Shown here: piece by piece, positions 25,101 to 37,100 of the stretch
Position numbering within the stretch: the stretch's first letter is position 1
How the letters are laid out: each line of letters begins with the position of its first letter
Assembly: GCA_025084515.1 (NCBI GenBank)
Contig: JAJAGP010000226.1
Location: 505,501 to 569,500, forward strand
Origin: Ancistrus triradiatus
Lineage: Eukaryota > Chordata > Actinopteri > Siluriformes > Loricariidae
Direction: 5' to 3'
Length of the DNA stretch: 64,000 nucleotides
Position numbers and translations under genes: made by a program
The notes under the pieces: model-generated
What the model was told of the DNA's origin: nothing
The model's input: only the letters and a program-made list of their open reading frames with translations
Databases searched by the model: none

Positions 25101-28100
25101 ACACATTCAAGATGGTCAGTTCATGAGAGTCCGAGTCGAGTCTCTAGTGGTGCTAGATCATTTGAGAACTCCAGCTTAGTGTAAATACCATCCAAACTAC
25201 AATGCTGGCCAACCAATTGCATTGGCCCCTAGCTTTAAACACTGCATGTAGTGCTGCGCCGCTCTCCACCCTAACTCCATACTGCCTTGACATATTTTAG
25301 AGTGTCTACACATCTTTGTGTTCTCTAAAGCACTTACCCAAACAGTACAATCCAGAAATAAAATCTACACGGTTCTCCCTGTATCAAAATGTCCTTGAGA
25401 TGTTTGCTGACATGGAGAGTGCCCCTTCCATGTTAATCATAGCTCTTGAAATCACAGAGTGTGAATTTAGAGATTGAATATTGAATATTTTTACTCCATT
25501 GTATTGACTTTAGATGATATTTTTGTCCATTACAGATATCAATACCTGTTATGGCCAGTGTCAGAATGGTGGCACGTGCAAGGTGAGTATGACCTGTTCC
25601 TGTGACAGTCAAGGTTTAGCAATGCGTATCAAGTCTTAGTTGGCATTAGCAAATCAAAATGGTATAGGCAAATCTCTGCTGGTAGAAATTTTTATACTGG
25701 TATAACCTGACATGTCACCCATACCACCACTTAGCAGTTAAGGCACTGGACTATTGATCAGAAGGTCCAGGGTTCAAATCCCACCTCTGCCAAGCTTGCC
25801 CCTGTAGAGTCCTTGATCCACAAATGCTTGGGTTTGTAAGATTGTATCAGTTGTAATTCGCTCTGGATAAGTTAAATGTAAAATGTAAATTGCTTAGAAT
25901 GAATTCCACTACAGGCTAAAAGCATCCATAAATTATGAAAGTGTGGGCTGAACTCAGTCTTCAGATAGATGGAATCCTTACCTGACACTAATGGTGCCGT
26001 TCCTAAGGTGGGGGGGATGTGTAACCAAAATCCTTATGACGATGGGACCATGTTATGTCAGCGAAATATACTTCATGGTTGATCTCTCGTCTGTTATAGG
26101 GCTGTGCTAAGAAATCGATACAGCAATATATCGCGATATTTGTTTTCCTGATATACTAAATACTAAATAAACATAGTTAAATAGTTAAATATCGTCTGCT
26201 GTTTCACAGTGAGTTACTTTTTCGAATTGATCTTCGAATTAATCGCTGTATAAACCCAGAATTTAGCTTTTTACAGATGGTAAGGAAGTGGAAGGTGCAG
26301 GTAGAGGCAAAACGCCATTCAGAGACACCATCTGTACCAGCAATCTAGCAGATTATTGGTTTGGATAACAGGGAGGGGGATTTCAAATACATCATACTTT
26401 TTTGTCTGGCAAGCTAAACATTTAATACGCAAATGAAAAATGATTTCCAAATTGCTTCTGAATTGCAACTGAAGCTCAGTTGTGTGTCTACGTGTGTGTC
26501 TGCTCTTAGGCCGGACGTCATGGCTACACGTGCCAGTGCGAGCCTGGATTCGTAGGGAGGCACTGCGAGGTGCAGCAGAGCCCCTGCGCGAGCTCGCCGT
26601 GTCAGAACGACGGGCAGTGCCACGCCCTGCACGCCTCCTACGAGTGCCAGTGTGTGAACGGATACACGGGGAGAAACTGCGAGGTGGGCGGTGCGGCCTC
26701 AGCTCAGAATTAGGCTCTCGTTTGTCTTTCTCCGTTACATCTCACCCACGTCTGCGCGCAGGTACAGGTGGACCCGTGCAACCCTAACCCGTGCGTTAAT
26801 AAAGGCCAGTGTCACAGCGTGCAGTCGGGATTTTACTGCTCGTGTGCCGATGGGTACGAGGGCAAGACCTGCGCGGAGCTGACCGATCACTGCAGGACCA
26901 GCACATGCCGAGGTGAGCCGGCGCTGTACGGGTGCGAGGACACAACGTGATTGGGCAATGTTAACACAACAGCCATTTTGTCTGGGTTTCAGTCATAGAC
27001 AGCTGCACCATCGCCGTGGTCACCAACTCCACAGAGAAAGGCCTGTGGCACATTTCATCCAACATCTGCGGCCCCCACGGTCGCTGTATCAGCCAATCGG
27101 GCGGCAACTTTACCTGCTCCTGCTTGCCAGGGTTTACGGGAACCTACTGCCATGAGAGTGAGTGACGTTACTGCTGCTAAGTATTTATAGTCTACAATTC
27201 TCCGCCCACTATACCGTCCGCTATCAATCATAAACTAATATAACCGAAATGATAGGCATTTGTTCTGTCAGCTGTTTTCTTCCTATTTAAACCTATTATA
27301 AGTAAAATGTCCATGAACTGAATCTCAAGAGAAGGTGGGTCATGCAGCAAGACAACGACCCTAAGCACAAAAGCCGTTCTACCAAAGAATGGTTACAGAA
27401 GAATAAAGTTCATGTTTTGGAATGGCCAAGTCAAAGTCCTGACCTTAATCCAATGGAAATGTTGATTGGAAGGACCTGAAGTGAGCCAGCTAATAGTGGA
27501 GGAAACCCACCAACATCCCAGAGTGAAGCTGTTCTGTACGGAGCAGAAATGGCGGCCTTAAAATTCCTCCAAAGCCGGTGTCTGTGCAGACTGATCAACA
27601 GCTCAGAGAAACGTTACTTTGCCAGTTATCTGTGCACAGGGGGTCACAGCAGATACTGAAAGCAAAGGGTCACATATCTTTGCCACTCACTAATATGTAA
27701 TATTGCGATATTTATCCTCAATCTAAATGACCAAGTATAATATTTTTGTCTCATTTGTTTAACTGGGTTCTCTTTATCTACTTTTAGGACTTGTGTAAAA
27801 ATCTGATGATGTTTTAGATCATATTTATGCAGAAATATAGAAAATTCTAAAGGGTTCACAAACTTTCAAGCACCACTGTATGTAAGACAGGATATTACGT
27901 CCACATGGGCTGTTCTTATATTACGTAATAGTGCAATAGTAATTGTAAATATTTTTTCTCCGCAGATATTAACGACTGCACTCCGTCTTCGTGTCTGAAC
28001 GGCGGTACATGTCTGGATGGCGTCAACTCGTTTCGCTGTGTGTGTCCTGATGGGTTTGAGGGCATTTCCTGCCAAAATGGTCAGTCTGTTACTTCACTGT

Positions 28101-31100
28101 TCTGCTTATTCTTCTTAAAGAACTTATTTAAGACGTGTCCTGATTACTACAGTCTCTCGGCTTTCCTTCTGTCCTCTCCTGTGTTCTTTTTCTGTGTCTT
28201 TAGTCTTTGTGTTTGGTCCTTTAGTTCGTCCTGATAGCTGTGTAAGCCTTGTCAGCGTTACATTTACATCATGTAGCAAATTCCCTTATCTGGAACGGCT
28301 TAAAATGAGACCAGTTGTTGATGTAAGGGGCTTGCTTGGTAATGGTAGATCTGCCGTGCTGGGATTTAAACCGTGGACCTTCTGGGCCACAGTCCAGTGC
28401 CTTAATCACTAGTGTCCTCTGCTTTGATAGCCTTGTTAGCCATGTTAGCCTTAATAGCAGTTGTAGCCTAGCCTTATTAGCCTTGTCCTTTGTTTGGTCT
28501 GGTTCCATCAACGTATTTCTCCCACTGTTACGTCTTTTCTGAATTCTGTTTTCTCCTTGTTTCACATCCCTGTGTTTGGTAATAAAGTTCTGTTAATTCT
28601 GTTCTCTGATACTCTCTTTTGTTTGCTAATTTCTCTTTCATGTTTCTCCTGTCTGCTCTTTATCTGTTCCGTAACCGTCTTCCCCTCATCCCGTGTTCCC
28701 ATGTGCAGAGGTGAACGAGTGCGAGTCTCAGCCGTGTATGAATGGTGGAAGCTGTGTAGATGTGCAGAACGACTTCTACTGTCACTGCACAAACAACTGG
28801 AAGGGCAAGACCTGTCACTCAAGTAAGTCTGTCTGTGAGCATGCACGAACGTCTTTATGTGTAATAGTGCCAGGATGTTTGACCGGGTTCAGTTGTGATT
28901 CAAGTTCTTACGTTTTCTTAAACAAGCCACATCTATGACTTTACTTTTAATGCAGCCTGCTTTTTACTGTCTTCCCAGACTAGGGTTAGTGGGTAATATT
29001 ATGACTATCATTTCATTTGTTGGTTTGTAAATGTGAAAGACTGCACTGTTGCACTATTCACCATGCAAACAGAACATGGCATATGAGACTGACTTTCCTG
29101 AAAGGACAAAAAAGAGCTTGTTTAACAGAAGCTAATGATAAAACAACAGATGGTTCCAATGGTGTAAGAGGTCTGTGCTGAGGGACTTCACCCTGTATTT
29201 GAAAAGTGTGCCTGTATTTTCAATATGCATATAGATATAAGAGCAAGCCCTGAAGTTTGTGTGTGTGTGTGCAACAGGAGAGAGTCAGTGTGACTCCTCG
29301 ACATGTGCCAACGGTGGAACGTGCATTGATCACGGAGATTCTTTCCACTGTGCTTGTCCAGACGGCTGGGCCGGCAGTACCTGCAACTCAGGTGAGCTTT
29401 AGCTCTGTGCCTTGAGCTTCTTACTAAACTGTGGCATGATGACCACAGCTATACCGATACTGTGTCCAAAGTGATGTCACAACTTATCAAACTGCACAGC
29501 TAGGCCGCGTTCGATTGTTAATGGTCTGTACTCTGGCCCTCCAGCGATAAACAACACGTGTGACTCCCAGCCCTGTGCTAATGGAGGAACGTGTGTCGGA
29601 GGGAGTGGAGGTTTTATGTGCATCTGCAAAGATGGATGGCACGGCCCTACGTGTACTGAGAGTAAGGCCACGCCCACAGACCGATGAAAATAGTAGATAT
29701 GCCATGTTCACCTCTACAGTGTTGTTGCTCATGAGTCTAACAAGTTGATTTGCTGTTTTTATAGATGTTGATGACTGCAATCCTCACCCATGGTATGTTT
29801 TTGTCAAGTAAAAGCATGAGCTGTGGCATGTTACGGGTTCCACAGAGTGCTCTGTGTGAGCTGTGTAGTGATCACTGCAGCGTGTGACACTTTCTCTGCT
29901 TCTATAGCAGCATTGTGTGGGCTTATTTCTGTGTAGTTGTAACGGCAGTGTGTGAATGTTTCTCTGTGTAGTACTAAAAGTGATCTGTGTTAAATATCTG
30001 TGTGTAGTTATAACAGCACTGTGTGAATTTTACTGTGTTTTTGTAACAGCAGTCTGTGAATGTTTCTCTGTGTTTCTATAACAGAAATGCGTAAACTTTT
30101 CTGTTTCTATAACATCTGTGTGAACTTTTCCCTGTGTGGTTATAACCATAGTGTGTGTAAACCTCTCCTCCCGTAGTTATAATGGCGGCCTGTGTGTGGA
30201 CGGTGTGAACTGGTTTCGCTGTCAGTGTGCCCCTGGGTTTGCCGGCCCTGACTGCCGCATTAGTGAGTACATGTTTAACTGCACTACAGTGATGTACTGT
30301 TACACATGTTGTCCATTTACAGCTCTTAGTTTCTTTACAGAACTACAATAACCAGCACTTGAGAGTTCAACCTTAGTGATTTATTAACCTGAATATTGCT
30401 TTAAGTAATACATACATGTACAATCGAGTACGTTCTCTTTCTCTCACTTTGTCAGATGTAGACGAGTGCCAGTCCTCACCTTGCTCTTATGGAGCGACGT
30501 GTGTAGACGAGATTAACGGATACCGGTGTGTGTGTCCTCTGGGTCGAGCTGGACCTCGCTGTCAGGAGTGTAAGTACAATCTGTGGTTGTTTTTTTTAAA
30601 TTAAACAGACAGTATACACTGAGCATATGAGCATATGGGTTCTTGTAAAGAACACATCTACATCTAGGCCTATTGCATCACCCTTATCCAGAGTGACTTA
30701 CAACTAATACAGTCTTAGCAATTGTGGGTTAAGGGTTTTGCTCAAGGACCCAACAGTAGCAGAGGTGGGATTTGAATCCTGGACCTTGTGGTCCCTCGTC
30801 CAGTATCTTAACCTTAATGGTTTTGATTAATGTGGAATTGTATTGATGTCAAAATTTTGGGTTTATACCAATACCATGAACATTTTGGTGCCAATTTCTT
30901 TTTTTATGAAACAGTAATTTATTTATGAGCTATGCACAAGCAAAGTGTATAATGATGTGTGGCTGATTATGGACGGTTATTGGTGAAATTTAATGATAAA
31001 CAATATGAAAATGGTAATGTTTAACACAACAATGAGAAAAGGCAGTAACAGAATAACGCTAACAAAACACAGGCTTCATAATAGAGCCTTGGTCCTACAG

Positions 31101-34100
31101 CTGAAATCTTTAATATATTATTATTAATATATTACTTAATATATTGACCCAACTTGCCCTCTCTCGCTGTAGTTATTGGCGTTGGTAAGTCGTGCCAGCG
31201 CTCCGGCGTACCCATTCCCCATGGCACTCGGTGGGAACAGGAGTGTAACAGCTGTCAGTGTATGAATGGAAATATCGAGTGCACCAAGGTGAGCACACAC
31301 GTAATGGACATATTTAATTCACAGCATCTTACTAGAGACAGCTCTAAGAAAGTGATTGGATTTTCGGTCTGTTTAGAAAGTAAATAGAAATGTACCTATG
31401 AAACTGCTGTAACAGTGTACACTTGGGCCTCAGCTCTAGTAGTGTGTCGATATGATTGTGGTACTGCAACAAGAATAAAGGCGGACTGTGGTATAACAGT
31501 TGGCGTATTGTCTCTTAACACCGTGTCACTGATTTTCCTTAGGTGCACTGTGGGGGCCGGTCCTGCCTGCCGAGTTCTCCTGAACCGCAGTGTGCTAGGG
31601 GTCAGGAGTGCACACAGAATCAGTCCCTTTTCTGCCTCCGTCCACCCTGCCAGCAGTGGGGTGTGTGCACGGATCTGAGTTCTCCACCAATCAGTACTCA
31701 CTGTCAGCCCAACAACGATCATTCAGATGGTGACTGTGCCCGTGTTACACTGGTGTTTGATACAAACAGTGTGCCGCAGGTAAATATAATTATTATTATT
31801 AGTAGTAGTATTATTATAGCACTTTATCCAAGCTTGTCCTGGTCAGGTTTAAGAGGCAGGTCTTCTCAGAGACTGCAGAGTACAGGCATAAGTGGACATC
31901 AGTCCATCTGCTGGGGACAATCCCCTGACCAGGGACTCAAACCCGTGTTATTGCGGTGGTGAGCTACCCTGTTTGACCACTATGCCACCTGATTATGGTG
32001 GTCAGGGTCATGGTGTGAGCTCGGAGTCTATCCCAGAATTCATTGGCCATAACCAAGCATTACCTTAAACAGAGCTGCAGGGCTGGGATCTCTGTTGCAG
32101 TGCAGGAGGATGATCCTCATCTAACCTCGCTTCCCTCAGATATAGGCACTCCCTAGATTCAAACCCAGATCACTAAGGTGAGGGGCTGGCAAACTGCTGC
32201 TGCGCCACCCGAGTGCCGGATTATTGTTTTTATGAATGGTTGAAATTCCAAATCATTCCATACCACGTAAAATATGATGCAAGTGTGTGTGTACCTTTCA
32301 CAGGGAACAACAGTTGATGGTATCTGTTCGGAACTCCGGTACCTGCCAGTTACTCAGTCCCTGGCCAAAGACCACACCCTCTTTATTCTGTGTGACCAAT
32401 CGCATTCAAGCACCAACGCAGTAGAAGTTGCCATGGTAAGAGGTTTTATTATGTCTTAAAGTGTGATGTTGCCAGTTTTTTTTTTTTATTAATAACCAAA
32501 ACACTAATATCATTTTGTTATAAACAGGTTTATCGTACGATCATTGCTTACAGTTGTAAGTCCAATGTGCTGGCAATGAATGACAGCATGAGTTTAGAGA
32601 CCATACTCAGTTTAGAGACATTACTTATCTTAAAGACCATACTCAGTTTAGAGACCATACTCAGTTTAGAGACCATACTCAGTTTAGAGACCATACTTAT
32701 CTTAAAAACCATACTTATCTTAAAAACCATACTCAGTTTAGAGACCATACTCAGTTTAGAGACCATACTTATCTTAAAGACCATACTCAGTTTAGAGACC
32801 ATACTCAGTTTAGAGACCATACTCAGTTTAGAGACCATACTTATCTTAAAGATCATACTCAGTTTAGAGACCATACTCAGTTTAGAGACCATACTTATCT
32901 TAAAGATCATACTCAGTTTAGAGACCATACTCAGTTAGAGACCATACTTATCTTAAAGACCATACTCAGTTTAGAGACCATACTTATTTTAAAGACCATA
33001 CTCAGTTTAGAGACCATACTCAGTTTAGAGACCATACACAGTTAGAGACCATACTTATCTTAAAGATCATACTCAGTTTAGAGACCATACTCAGTTTAGA
33101 GACCATACTTATCTTAAAGACCATACTCAGTTGGAGACCATGCTTATCTTAAAGACCATACTCAGTTTAGATACCATACTTATCTTAAAGATCATACTCA
33201 GTTTAGAGACCATGCTTATCTTAAAGACCATACTCAGTTTAGAGACCATACTCAGTTGGAGACCATACTCAGTTTAGAGACCATACACAGTTTAGAGACC
33301 ATGCTTATCTTAAAGACCATACTCAGTTTAGAGACCATACTCAGTTGGAGACCATACTCAGTTTAGAGACCATACACAGTTTAGCGACCATGCTTATCTT
33401 AAAGACCATACTCAGTTTAGAGACCATACTCAGTTTAGAGACCATACTCAGTTTAGAGACCATACTCAGTTAGAGACCATACTTCTCTTAAAGATCATGC
33501 TCAGTTTAGAGGTCCTATTGTTTTACAATTCATTAGTCACAACTATGGGCACACTGACACACGTTTTAATGTGTTTCACTTATTTCATTGATACAGAAAG
33601 CTTTCATACTCCTTACAGTTCTGCCTTGTGAGTTTGTTCTTAAAAGGCAAGGCTATTTCCACAAACCTTTTTATTAAAGCCAGGAGTCAAATTACAGGCT
33701 ATTACATCATTACAAGTTTACAGTTCACTATAATTGTGTCACTGTTTCTTTTTATCACATATTACTTTCCTTCTCTCTCACTCCTTCACTTTCCTTCTTT
33801 TTGGGTTTTCACCCCGTAAAAAAGCGAGCACTTAAGCCTGTTGGAGATTTAGATTCTGCTTGTAAACAAAATCTTTGTGGTAGTAAGAAGGCAGCCATTC
33901 TATCCAGCCTACTCTTCCATCTGCTCATTGTTTCAGCCTTTCAGCGTACATGCCCGCTGAACTGATGACTCTTCCTCCTTCTACACATACATCCACACGA
34001 GTCACCTCAGGCCATTTAGACATGCTGTACAGACACAGAGAAGGGGCTGAATTTCACTTCTATTCTGTAATGCCCTTTTAAAGGCTTTTTACAACTAATG

Positions 34101-37100
34101 TCGCAACAGTTTTTGCAGCTTACTTTCTATTTCACAATGCAGAAGCCCCCAAACGCATACACCTATTGTTAGGGCTGAAAGAACTTCTATATGGGCCATA
34201 CATTTGTTTCTGGAGAGTCTCCTACTTACAGTAAAGAAGCTCTTTTATGTGCATGGACCAGGCTTATGTGAGGCATGCAAACAGGTTGCGACAAGAAGGC
34301 TAGAGTAAGTCAAGCAAGAACCAGATGTATTAAAAAATCTATAGGATACAGTATGAGTATTGAAATTTATACTGCATTCAGCTGCATTCCTTCAAACACA
34401 TTTCAAACTTATTTGGTGCAAGCAGTAAGAAGACATTCATCAGAACAGTGAGTGTGTTTACATGCACTTAATAATCAGATAACTGCAAAAAATCGTCTTT
34501 GACTCTACTTTGCACGGCTCTACTTACAATCCTAGCAATTGGGGGTTAAGGGTCTTGCTCAAGGACCCAACAGTGGCAGCTTGGCAGAGGTGGGATTTGA
34601 ACCCTGGACCTTCTGGTCCATAGTCCAGTACCTTAACCACTTGGTTCCTGTTTCAATAACTCTTATGACTTTAATCCCGCTGTCTGCTCGCATTTGGAGT
34701 GTGCAGTTGAAGGATTGGCCACTGGTATAATGCAACAGCGCATGGCACAGTAGCACCTTTAGCAACAGCACATCGAAGCAGGAGAACTTTTATATAAAAA
34801 TATCTCTTACCCAAAAAACCACTGAAGCGTTAATATTGTGTACTCTTGTGTCTTTTATAGCTGGATTGTGGTCTTAGTTAACAGCTCTATAAAGGATCTA
34901 AATGTAATCTTTGTAATTGGTCTAAACTGCACTCACGTGGTTGTGTTTTTATGGAGGGTGTTACTGCGCCACTCTGTGGAAAACTGTCTCATGTTAAGCA
35001 ACGTTAATAATATTTGAAGCATTGTTATATCAGAGCAGCTCTTAGAACAACAGGATCCGTGTTTTGGAGTGCTGCATTGATAAACTTCTCACAAACGTCT
35101 GTAAAATGCAAATGCTGTTGTTCGCGAGCTCATGATTTAAATCTCTCTCTTTAGTCATTTGAGCAAAGTGCAGAGTCGGAGGCGCACGCGGACATACAGG
35201 AAGTGGTCAGCTCTGTCATCAACGTCCTTTCCAAACGACACAACAGCACGCTCCTGCTGGCCATCCGCGAGGTTAAGGTTGAAACCCCGGTCATGCCGTC
35301 CTCTCTGGGTGAGTCGTACAGGCTCTCTCTCTCCTCTGCCTCCCTTGATGTTCTAAATGAAAAGCAGCACACCCTCTGCAGGGAGCAAACTAAAATATGA
35401 AGCGGCTGGGTCCCTTTTTGAGCCTTGGTCAATGTTTCTTCCTTTTAACATTAAGGGAAATGTTTTTGCCACTGTCACCCCAGGCTTGCTCCATTAGGGC
35501 TTTGGGCTTAGATTTTTGGAAAGTTGCTTTGAGACAATGCTCCACTGTAAAAAGCCTTATACAGGTATGCAGTGTTTAACGTCCGCGTTACGGTTTTTGA
35601 AATAGGACGTTGAAGAGACTACAATAGTCAGTCTTTTTAGGGTATGCTACTTTTATTTATTTATTTAGAATGTTCTATATTTCTGCATAAATATGAGCTA
35701 AAGCATCATCAGATTTTCACACAAGTCCTAAAAGTAGATAAAGAGAACCCAGTCACACAAATGAGACAAAAATATTATACTTGGTCATTTATTTATTGAG
35801 GAAAATGATCCAATATTACATATTAGTGAGTGGCAAAAGTATGTGAACCTTTCCTTTCAGTATCTGGTGTGATCCTCACATTAGCTGCTCACTTCAGGTC
35901 CTTCCACAACATTTTAGTTGGATTAAGGTCAGGACTTTGACTTGGCCATTCCAAAACATGAACTTTATTCTTCTGTAACCATTCTTTGGTAGAACAGCTT
36001 GTGTGCTTAGGGTCGTTGTCTTGCTGCATGACCCACCTTCTCCTGAGGTTCAGTTCATGGACAGATGTCCTGACATTTTCCTTTAGAATTCTCTGATATC
36101 ATTCAGAATTCATTGTTCCATCGGTGATGGCAAGCCCTTCTGGCCCAGATGCAGCAAAACAGGCCCAAACTATGATACTACCACCACCATGTTTCACAGA
36201 TGGGATAAGGTTCTTATGCTGGAATGCAGTGTGTTATTTTCTCCAAACATAACAGTTTTCTTTTTTAAACCAAAAAGTTCTATGTTGGTCTCATCCGTCC
36301 ACAAAACATTCTTCCAATAGCCTTCTGGCTCGTCCACGTGATCTTTAGCAAACTGCAGACGAGCAGCAATGTTCTTTTTGGAGAGCAGTGGCTTTCTCCT
36401 TGCAACCCTGCCATGCACACCATTGTTGTTTCAGTGTTCTTCTGATGGTGGACTCATGAACATTAACATTAGCCAGTGTGAGAGAGGCCTTCAGTTGCTT
36501 AGAAGTTACCCTGGGGTCCTTTGTGGACCTCGCCAACTATTACACGCCTTGCTCTTGGAGTGATCTGTGTTTTGTTGACCACTCCTGGGGAGGGTAACAA
36601 CGGTCTTGAATTTCCTCCATTTGTACACAATCTGTCTGACTGTGGATTGGTGGAGTCCAAACTCTTTAGAGATGGTTTTGTAACCTTTTCCAGCCTGATG
36701 AGCATCAACAACTCTTTCTGAGCTCCTCAGAAATCTGCTTTGTTTGTGCCATGATACACTTCCACAAACATGTGTTGTGAAGAGCAGATCACAGCAGATA
36801 CTGAAAGCAAAGGGTCACATACTTTTGCCACGCACTAATATGCCTGTCCACTTTTGCTTTCTTTCATTTCCCTTAACGTGCCTCGCTGTGTCTTTTTCAA
36901 CTTTCACAGACGCCCTTATCTAGAGCGACTTACAATTTATATAATCCAAGAAATTGTGGGTTAAGGGTCTTGCTCAAGGACCTAACAGTGGAGCCATGGC
37001 AGAGGTGGGATTTGAACCCTGGACTTTTTGGTCCGTAGTCCAGCACCCTAACCGCTAGGCCACCACAGTCCCAGCAGTTCATGACGATTCATATTTTCTT

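Noticed and set aside
32548..32938. Open frames of over 120 codons on both strands
   Set aside because: By-product of an 18-bp tandem repeat lying in jag2 intron 24.
32587..33512. CRISPR-like regular repeat array
   Set aside because: Units are contiguous with no unique spacers, and the DNA is vertebrate. It is a minisatellite.
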